From: Alphaproteobacteria bacterium
GTDB taxonomy: Bacteria > Pseudomonadota > Alphaproteobacteria > Bin95
Length of the DNA stretch: 55,659 nucleotides
Assembly: GCA_026710105.1 (NCBI GenBank)
Contig: JAPORR010000056.1
Span: 1 to 55,659 of the forward strand
Reading direction: 5' to 3'
The position numbers and the translations under genes are program-made. Below are positions 5,936 to 12,300 of this stretch, piece after piece (positions within the stretch are counted from its first letter, which is position 1; each line of letters starts with the position of its first letter). The notes beneath the pieces were generated by a model, which was not told the origin of the DNA, ran no database searches, and saw only the letters and a list, made by a program, of their open reading frames with translations.

Positions 5936-7437
5936 GTGGAGCGCGCGTCACTGTCGATGAGGTAGTGGCGGCACATGGGGATCTGGAGAAGCGCGGCAGC
6001 CAGTGGGTTGGCGCGTGCCCGAACTGTGGCGGGGATGACCGGTTCTGGGTGAAGGAAGGGCGCGACGGGAAGGCCCTCATCGGGTGTCGCGGGTGCATGA
6101 CTCGGGGAGATCCAGAAGCCCCCCGGAACTACGGTCGGGTGATGGGCGAGCTGTTCCCCGACCGCGACCGACCCCACCGGACCATCACCGTGAACGGCCG
6201 CGCACCGGCGGTGTCGGACGAACAGCCGAAGACGCCGGGCGGGCTCCAGGCGTGCCTCGATGCGCTCGGCTACACCATCCGCTACAACGTCAGGAACTCT
6301 CGCCCCGAGGTGCGCGCACCCGGCACCGAGACGTGGCAGGGTATGACCGACCGGATTGCCGCGCGCATCCGGGCCGAGGAAATCCCCGCGCGATTTACCG
6401 AGGCCGGGAGCAACAAGACGCTGAATTTTCGGTCGACGATTTGGGAGGACTGCCTGAACGCGCGGCTCTCGCACGTTGAGGTGGACCCCTTTCTCCAGTG
6501 GCTGGAATCGCTCAAGTGGAACGGGGAGAGCCGCCTGCAATGGAGCAGCCCCTGGCTCGCGCATATCTTCGACATTGCCCCGGAACATCTTGCGCTGGCG
6601 GCATGGATTGGCCGCTTCCTCGTCTTGGGCGCCGTCTGGCGGGCGTACAAGCCCGGCACGAAGCTCGATGAGATGCCGGTCCTCATCGGGCACAAGCAGG
6701 GCGACGGCAAGTCCACGATGCTCGCGCACTTGTTTCCCGAGGAATACCGCGATACGTGGTTCGACGACGGTTTGCGCTTCTCGGCAGATGACAAGACCCG
6801 TGCCGAGGCACTCCAAGGGCGGGTGATTGTCGAGGCCTCGGAGATGGTGGGCTCGACCCGTGCCGAGCGCGAGAGCATCAAGGCGTTCGTGAGCCGCACG
6901 AACGATGGCGCAGTGCGGCTTGCGTACCGGCGCAACCCCGAGCCGCTCCCGCGCCGGTGCATCATTGCGGGCACCTCGAACGACCCGCACTGCCTCCCGG
7001 CCGACCCCTCCGGCAACCGTCGATTCGTCCCCATCACCGTCAAGGCCGGGCCGGACGGCATGGCGGGGGTGCGCATGTATCTGCGCGAGTTCCGTGAGCA
7101 GCTTTGGGCCGAGGCCGTCCACCTGTATCGGCAGGGGGAGACGGCGTGGCTGCCCGAGTCGTTGGCGCGCGACCAGAAGAAGGCCACCGACGCCGCGGTG
7201 AGCGTGGACGAAACGCTGGAGGACGCCGTGGCGTCGTTCCTGGCGACGCGCGAGGGCAAGGCGTTCCGGGCGGCGGAATGCTTGCATCACGTTGAGGCGA
7301 AGTTCGGGCAGGCCCGGCGACTACCAAGCACGAAGGGGCTGGCAGTTGAGCTGCAACGGCTGGGATGCGAGCCAATGGGATTGAAGTCGGTCCAGGGGAA
7401 GAAGATGCGATTGTGGAGGCCACCTAGTATCGGTTAG
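5932..7437 (+). CDS. VapE/VirE-type primase-helicase with N-terminal zinc finger
   Basis: 501 aa. The N-terminus has a primase-type zinc ribbon (C29-x2-C32 ... C52-x2-C55). The middle is a P-loop ATPase of the virulence-associated E family: Walker A GHKQGDGKST at 253-262 (Lys260), an acidic strand GRVIVEASEM at about 297, and arginine-finger region GNRRFVPI. Residues about 425-501 form a winged-helix-like domain that recurs as a separate protein at 7521-7772. These proteins act as phage replicative helicases or primase-helicases. Low-copy repeats lie just downstream, so this may be beside the origin. Confidence 0.9.
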   Translation: MSGARVTVDEVVAAHGDLEKRGSQWVGACPNCGGDDRFWVKEGRDGKALIGCRGCMTRGDPEAPRNYGRVMGELFPDRDRPHRTITVNGRAPAVSDEQPKTPGGLQACLDALGYTIRYNVRNSRPEVRAPGTETWQGMTDRIAARIRAEEIPARFTEAGSNKTLNFRSTIWEDCLNARLSHVEVDPFLQWLESLKWNGESRLQWSSPWLAHIFDIAPEHLALAAWIGRFLVLGAVWRAYKPGTKLDEMPVLIGHKQGDGKSTMLAHLFPEEYRDTWFDDGLRFSADDKTRAEALQGRVIVEASEMVGSTRAERESIKAFVSRTNDGAVRLAYRRNPEPLPRRCIIAGTSNDPHCLPADPSGNRRFVPITVKAGPDGMAGVRMYLREFREQLWAEAVHLYRQGETAWLPESLARDQKKATDAAVSVDETLEDAVASFLATREGKAFRAAECLHHVEAKFGQARRLPSTKGLAVELQRLGCEPMGLKSVQGKKMRLWRPPSIG

Positions 7438-7440
7438 AAT

Positions 7441-7498
7441 GGATGCTCTCGGATGCTCTCGGATGCTCTCGGATGCTCTCGGATGCTCTCGGATGCTC
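7441..7498. repeat. 10-bp tandem repeat GGATGCTCTC, five exact copies plus a partial
   Basis: Exact copies start at 7441, 7451, 7461, 7471 and 7481, followed by GGATGCTC. The array fills the gap between the helicase stop (7437) and the ribosome site of the small paralogue. A 10-bp period places each unit on one face of the helix, as in iterons or operator arrays. An in-frame upstream extension of the next gene through the array is possible but lacks a ribosome site. Confidence 0.9.
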
Positions 7499-7520
7499 CG
7501 GGATAACAGGAGGCATTGCC

Positions 7521-7772
7521 ATGATTGACTGGGTCGATCTCGATGAGAAGATTCGAGACAGAGTCGCGGAGTTTCTTCTGACGCAAGAGACTTTTTTCCG
7601 TATTGCGCACGTTCAGGCGTACTTGAAAAAGCACCTGGATTGCCCTGATGAATACATGCCATCAGACAAGGGGGTTGCCGTCATGCTGCGTCGACTAGGC
7701 TGTCAACCGCTACCATTACGCTCGATTCGCGGGAAGAAGTTACGACTGTGGCAACTACCCTCTCGGGGGTAA
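7521..7772 (+). CDS. Stand-alone winged-helix-like paralogue of the helicase C-terminus
   Basis: 83 aa from MIDWVDLDEK; AGGAGG sits 8 bases upstream of the ATG. Its last 65 residues parallel the end of the helicase: FLLTQETFFRIAHVQAYL against FLATREGKAFRAAECLHH, then SDKGVAVMLRRLGCQ against STKGLAVELQRLGCE, then GKKLRLWQLPS against GKKMRLWRPPS. So the presumed DNA-binding or regulatory domain of the VapE protein exists a second time as its own gene immediately downstream. It may compete with or modulate the helicase at the origin. The gene is more AT-rich than the helicase. Confidence 0.8.
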   Translation: MIDWVDLDEKIRDRVAEFLLTQETFFRIAHVQAYLKKHLDCPDEYMPSDKGVAVMLRRLGCQPLPLRSIRGKKLRLWQLPSRG

Positions 7773-7837
7773 CGCATAGGGCATACCGAGGTATCGGGTA
7801 ACGGTAACGTAATGTGTTAGTAACGTATCCTCTAACG
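7770..7837. repeat. Five TAACG direct repeats in a 142-bp gap
   Basis: TAACG occurs at 7770, 7799, 7805, 7821 and 7833; three are extended to TAACGT. The gap 7773-7914 otherwise holds no gene; it also has a GC alternating run (CGCGCGCGCG, about 7879-7887). Together with the 10-bp array 270 bases upstream this may mark a replication origin or regulatory region. TAACGT is also the half of the palindrome found at 8320. Confidence 0.5.
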
Positions 7838-7914
7838 TGGGGTTTTTCATGTCCATGAATATGGGGCTACATTAGATCGCGCGCGCGAGGAAGGGAAGAG
7901 GGGGAAATAGTGCT

Positions 7915-8304
7915 ATGGGGGAACACGTGTCAGACGTTACCCGTGCCCGTACGTGTTACTCCGACGTACCGTGGTCGCTCTGGGAGGCGCAGGACCGACA
8001 GTGTCCGCTCTGCCGCGAGCCCCTAGATTTGGTCGCCTTCCCCGAGGGCATCACAGTTGAGGCCGGGCGCGTGGTGCATCGTGTGTGCGTGCAGGAGCAG
8101 CAGGCGCGCATCGAGGGCAAGCCGGACGATGCGCTCACCGATGCCGAGGTCGCGCACGTCCGGCAGCCGAGCCTGTTCGGGCGGGGCTCGGGCGGCAAGG
8201 ATGCGCCCCGAATCCGGTGCGACCGCTGCGGCGCGCGGGTGTTGGTGCGGCACGCGGTCCGGCACGGCATCGGCTACTGGTGTCGGCAGTGCGCCGCCCG
8301 TTGA
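7915..8304 (+). CDS. Zinc-binding protein with two Cys clusters
   Basis: 129 aa. CPLC at about residue 31 with HRVC near residue 58 form one probable zinc site, as in HNH-like or ribbon domains. CDRC near residue 102 with CRQC near residue 124 form a second. The N-terminus may begin at a GTG four codons later. It lies between the replication genes and the tail chaperone. An endonuclease of the HNH/His-Me type is possible, but the catalytic HN pattern is not clear, so I leave it as zinc-binding. Confidence 0.7.
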   Translation: MGEHVSDVTRARTCYSDVPWSLWEAQDRQCPLCREPLDLVAFPEGITVEAGRVVHRVCVQEQQARIEGKPDDALTDAEVAHVRQPSLFGRGSGGKDAPRIRCDRCGARVLVRHAVRHGIGYWCRQCAAR

Positions 8305-8319
8305 CCCGCGACCATGCAA

Positions 8320-8338
8320 TGACGTAACGTCACCCCAC
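8320..8338 (+). promoter_or_regulatory. Palindrome-bearing motif TGACGTAACGTCACCCCAC, copy 1
   Basis: Lies between the zinc-binding gene and the tail chaperone gene. The 13-bp core TGACGTAACGTCA is a perfect palindrome around one central base. The CCCC flank makes the site asymmetric. The same 17 bases occur at 36517 (plus), and the same 19 bases at 46220-46238 (minus). Confidence 0.8.
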
Positions 8339-8363
8339 CACGACCCTACGAGGCACCACCGCC

Positions 8364-8840
8364 ATGTTCGACCTGTCCAAAGCCGTCGGCCACGCCAAGC
8401 GGAACGCGACCGCCAAGATTCAAATCGAGCTCGGGGCGCTGCGGGTCATCCTGCACTGCAAGCCGGCGACCGAGGACAATCCGGCGTACCACAACGCCTG
8501 GGCACGTCGGAACACCCGGCGCTTCTCGCGGGGCACGCCCCAGGTCACCGCGCGGTTCATGGACGAGACGCGGCGCGAGGACGCCGAGCTCTTTGCCCAC
8601 CACTGCGTGACGGGGTGGGACGCCGAGAGTCTCGCGCCCTTCACGACCGACGGGAAGCCGCCGAAGTTCAGTCCGACCGAGTGCATGAAGTTCTTCGAGT
8701 CGCTGCTGGACGAGCCCTCCGGCGACGGACGCGAGGCGTTCGACACCTTCCGCAGCGACATCCGCGACCGCCAGATGTTCGTCGAGCAGGTGGACCCGGC
8801 CGAGGTGGCGGAGCAGGCGGGAAACTCGCAAGGCGCCTGA
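8364..8840 (+). CDS. Tail assembly chaperone, short (G-like) form
   Basis: 158 aa. The core ELFAHHCVTGWDAE...FSPTECMKFFESL and FRSDIRDRQMFV follows the small tail assembly chaperone family encoded just upstream of tape-measure genes in siphoviruses. It ends 10 codons into a slippery heptamer region: the zero frame reads GCG GGA AAC TCG CAA GGC GCC TGA. Chaperones of this type coat the tape measure during tail assembly. The position immediately before the 5.4-kb tape measure supports the call. Confidence 0.8.
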   Translation: MFDLSKAVGHAKRNATAKIQIELGALRVILHCKPATEDNPAYHNAWARRNTRRFSRGTPQVTARFMDETRREDAELFAHHCVTGWDAESLAPFTTDGKPPKFSPTECMKFFESLLDEPSGDGREAFDTFRSDIRDRQMFVEQVDPAEVAEQAGNSQGA

Positions 8841-9226
8841 TTTGGGAAATCAAGTGCCACGACCTGCGCGTGGTGCTCGACAACGCCGAAGCGCGAGCCC
8901 GGCGGGACAAGACGGCGCCGAAGTACCCGAGCTGGTACACCGACGCGCCGGACCTGCGGACCGAGGATGACTGGTATCTGGAGGCGTTTCAGCGGCTCTC
9001 GACGGGCCGTCCGCAGGGGTCGGGGCCGATTGCCTGGCGCAGCATGGTCGAGTACGCGGCCTGGATGGGGCTCGACCGCGGCAACACGGATGCGCTGGTG
9101 GTGATACTGGAGCAGATGGACGCGGCGTGGATGGAGCACCACCGCAAGCAGAACGAGCCAAGCAAGGCCGGCAAGCCCGCCCCGAAGATACCGAGACCCC
9201 CGAAGCGACCGACGAGGCGACGGTAG
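8364..9226 (+). CDS. Tail assembly chaperone, -1 frameshift fusion (GT-like form)
   Basis: A -1 slip on G GGA AAC (8819-8825) joins codons 1-154 of the short form to the frame that runs to 9226, giving about 287 aa. The downstream frame has no start of its own in a sensible place and reads as real protein: RRLIWEIKCHDLRVVLDNAE, then DDWYLEAFQRLS, then WRSMVEYAAWMGLDRG, with a basic Lys/Pro tail. This is the lambda G/GT arrangement; lambda itself uses GGGAAAG. The slip is inferred from sequence, not shown. Confidence 0.75.
8819..8825 (+). other. Predicted -1 ribosomal slippery heptamer GGGAAAC
   Basis: The heptamer is in the X XXY YYZ register relative to the zero frame (G GGA AAC), so P- and A-site tRNAs can both re-pair one base back on GGG AAA. 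It lies 13 bases before the zero-frame TGA (8838-8840). I did not find a convincing downstream pseudoknot by eye. Confidence 0.75.
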
Positions 9227-9242
9227 CCCTATCGCGGAAATG

Positions 9243-9270
9243 ACAAGGCCGGAGTTGCCCCCGGCCCTGT
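9243..9270 (+). terminator. GC-rich hairpin between chaperone and tape measure
   Basis: GGCCGG (9247-9252) pairs with CCGGCC (9261-9266), extended by ACA/TGT across one mismatch, with an 8-base loop. There is no T-run, so it is at best a weak terminator or an RNA processing/attenuation structure. It directly precedes the pentanucleotide tract. Confidence 0.4.
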
Positions 9271-9275
9271 CCCTC

Positions 9276-9340
9276 GCCTCGCCGGGCCCGGCCACGCCTA
9301 GCCACGCCTCGCCATGCCCGGCCAAGCCTCGCCGCGCCAT
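9276..9340. repeat. Degenerate pentanucleotide tract (GCCNN), copy 1
   Basis: GCC recurs every 5 bases at 9276, 9281, 9286 and so on to 9336: thirteen in phase, with the two following bases varying freely. The phase continues as GTC at 9341 and 9346. It occupies the gap between the tail chaperone and the tape measure. The same design, much longer, lies at 43502-43760. Confidence 0.9.
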
Positions 9341-9376
9341 GTCGCGTCGTGACATACTGCACGCCGATTATACCCC

Positions 9377-12300
9377 GTGGCAGGGTGTCGCGTGGCGGAA
9401 TTCAGAATCGATGTCAGGGTCGACCCGTCGGGCGCGGTCGCCGGCGCCCGGCGTGTGCGCACGGCCCTCACCGACACCGGACGCACGGCCGAGCGGCTGC
9501 GCTCGATTCTGACGCGGGCGTTTGCCGTGGTGGGTGGTGCGGCCGCACTTGGAGGCTCGGTCCGCACGCTCGCGCAGTTCGGCCAGGCGATGTCCGAGGT
9601 CCGCGCCATCACGGGGGCGACCGAGATGCAGTTCAGCCGACTCCAGGACACGGCCCGGCGCCTCGGGGCGGAGACGCGCTTCTCCGCGACCGAGGCCGCG
9701 AGCGCGATGGGCTTCCTTGCGCGGGCTGGCTTTGACACCAACGAGGTGCTGGGCTCGGTCGAGGGCACGCTTCGCCTTGCGCAGGCCGGGGCGCTCGACC
9801 TCGGCCGTGCGGCGGACATCGCGTCGAACGTGTTGACGGGCTTTCGCTTGGAGACGAGCGAGACGGCGCGCGTGGTCGACGTGCTGGCAGCCGGGGCGGC
9901 CAACTCCAACACGAGCGTCAACCAGCTCGGCGAGGCCATGAGCTTCGCCGCCCCCGTGGCGGCCGGACTCGGGCTCACGGTCGAGGAGACGGCGGCCGCC
10001 ATCGGCACGCTGTCCGATGCTGGCATTCAGGGGTCACGGGCGGGCACCGGCCTCAACCGCGTGCTGGCCGAGCTCGAGTCCCCGAGTATGCGGACCCGTG
10101 AGGCCTTCGAGCGTCTGGGGGTGTCGCTTGACCAGGTGCGCCCGAGCTCGGTGGGGCTGACGGCGGCGCTCGAAATCCTTGCCGCGGCCGGCATCGACAC
10201 GGGGCTTGCGTTCGAGCTCTTCGGCCAGCGCGGCGGCCCCGCGTTCGAGGTGCTCTCGAGCGGCATCCCGCGGGTGCGGGAGCTCACGGGCGTACTGAAC
10301 GCCTCGGCGGGCGAGGCGGACCGCATCGCGCGCATCATGGACGACAACCTGAACGGGGCGTTGCTGCGGGTGCGCTCGGCCATTGAGGCCGTGGTGCTGG
10401 CGTTCGGTGAAGCCGGGGCGGACTCCGCGCTCCAGCGCGTCCTCGACGGCATTGCGGCAAGCCTGCGGGTGGTCGCGGCGAACATGGACGTGGTGATACG
10501 CGTGTCCACCGCCTTCATTGGCGCCTTCGCAATCGGCCGCATCCTCCCCTTCGCGGGCGCCCTCGCAGGCATCGTGACGACGCTACTTCGCCTTCCCGTA
10601 GCTGTGGCGCGCGGGGGTGCGGCGGTGCGCTCGCTGTTGACGGGAGCGACGGCGGCGACGGCGGCGTTCGGCGGGCTTGCGCGCGCGGTGGCGCTGCTCG
10701 GGCGGGTGTCGGGCTTCCTGCTGCTCGTGCAGGCCGTGGACCTCGTGATACGGGCATTCACCCGGCTCAACCGCATTGTCTCGGAGACGCCGACCACGTG
10801 GGGCGATGTGGCAGCGGTGGCGGCGGACCGCTTCGTGAACGGGCTCATCGGCTCGTTCGGCCTGCTGGTGCGCATCCTGCCGGGGCTCTTGCGCACCGTC
10901 ATTAACCCGATAGGCGCGGCGTTCAGTACGCTCGGGCGGAACCTCCCGGCCCTTATCACCGGCCAAATCACCTTCGACGAGGTGGCCTCGGAGCTTGGGC
11001 AGAACGTCGGGCGGAGCTTCCGCGCGGCCTTGAGCGACACGCTCGACGCCGGATTCGATGCGCTGACGACCCGCTACGTGAATATTGCGAGCGATGCGCA
11101 GATTCAGGCGCTGGAGAACTTCCGCTTCATCGAGCTTGAGGACTTGGCGTTCGGGGCGTTCAACATTCCCGAGGTCGAGCTGCCCGAGGTCGCGCCCATC
11201 AACGTGCCGGTGACGCTCGACACAGCGCCCATCGAGGCCGCGCAACCGGCGCTCCGCGAGACGACGCGCTTGACCCAGGAGCAAGCAGATGCGTTCGATG
11301 CGCTCCAGTCTCGTCTCGACCCGGTGGGTGATGCAGTGCGCTCGCTCCAGCGCGAGGAGGAGCTGCTCGGCACCGCGTTCGAGATTGGCAACATCTCCGC
11401 TGCGGAGCACGCGAGGCTCCTAGAGCAACTCCGGGCGAGCTACGCCGACACGATTGACCCCTTGTCCGCGCTCACCCGCGAAATCGAGCGCGAGATTGGC
11501 CTCGGGAGCCAGCGCATTGACCAGCGCCAGGTCGAGATTGCCTTCCAGCGCGAGGTGCAGGCGCTCCAGATGCAAGGCGTGACGCTCACGCAGCAGGAGG
11601 CGGCGGCGCTGCGGACCGCGCTTCAGACGCAGATGGAGGCGACGGCCGCGCGCCAGCTCGAAGCGATGGCGTACCGGAACTTGCAAGATCCACTCATCGC
11701 CTACCAGATGAACCTCGACGCGCTCAACAACGTGCTTCGGCTCCACCCCGAGCTCTCGGGCATGGCGGTGCGCGCCGCCGAGGACTTGCGCCTCGCCTAC
11801 CTCGACACACAGAACGACTTCGCTTCCGGCATCGAGCGCGGCTTCATCCGGGCGCGACGCACCGCGCTTGACTTCGCGTCCGTGGCCGAGGCGGGCGTGG
11901 TCCGCGCTTTCCAGGGCATGGAAGACGCGATTGTGAGCTTCGTCACGACGGGGCGGCTCGACATCGGCAACCTCGTGGACGGCATCATTGCCGACTTCAC
12001 CCGGTTGGCGACGCGCGAATTCGTGACGCAGCCGCTGTTCGATGCGCTGACGAACATCTTTGGCGGCGGGAACAATCGGGGCGGAGGCGGAGGCGGCTTC
12101 TTCGGCAACCTTGTCGGCAGCATCTTCGGTGGTGGCGGAGGCGGGGGTGGTGGCTTCATTGATGGGGTGCTGGATTTCTTCGGATTCGCGCAAGGCGGCG
12201 TGATTCGCGGTCCCGGTACGGGCACCTCGGATAGCATCCTCGGGCGCTTTCCCTCGGGTTCCTACATCGTCAACGCACGCTCGACCCGGCGCTTCCGGCC

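Noticed and set aside
5659-7290. 543-codon minus-strand frame opposite the primase-helicase
   Set aside because: Opposite strand of a gene with clear zinc and P-loop motifs; no ribosome site, chance composition.
8420-9355. Minus-strand frame starting with Ala/Arg/Gly/Trp repeats (MSRRDMARRGLAGHGEA)
   Set aside because: Its repetitive start is just the GCCNN tract read on the other strand; similar pseudo-proteins arise in all frames of the 43502 tract.
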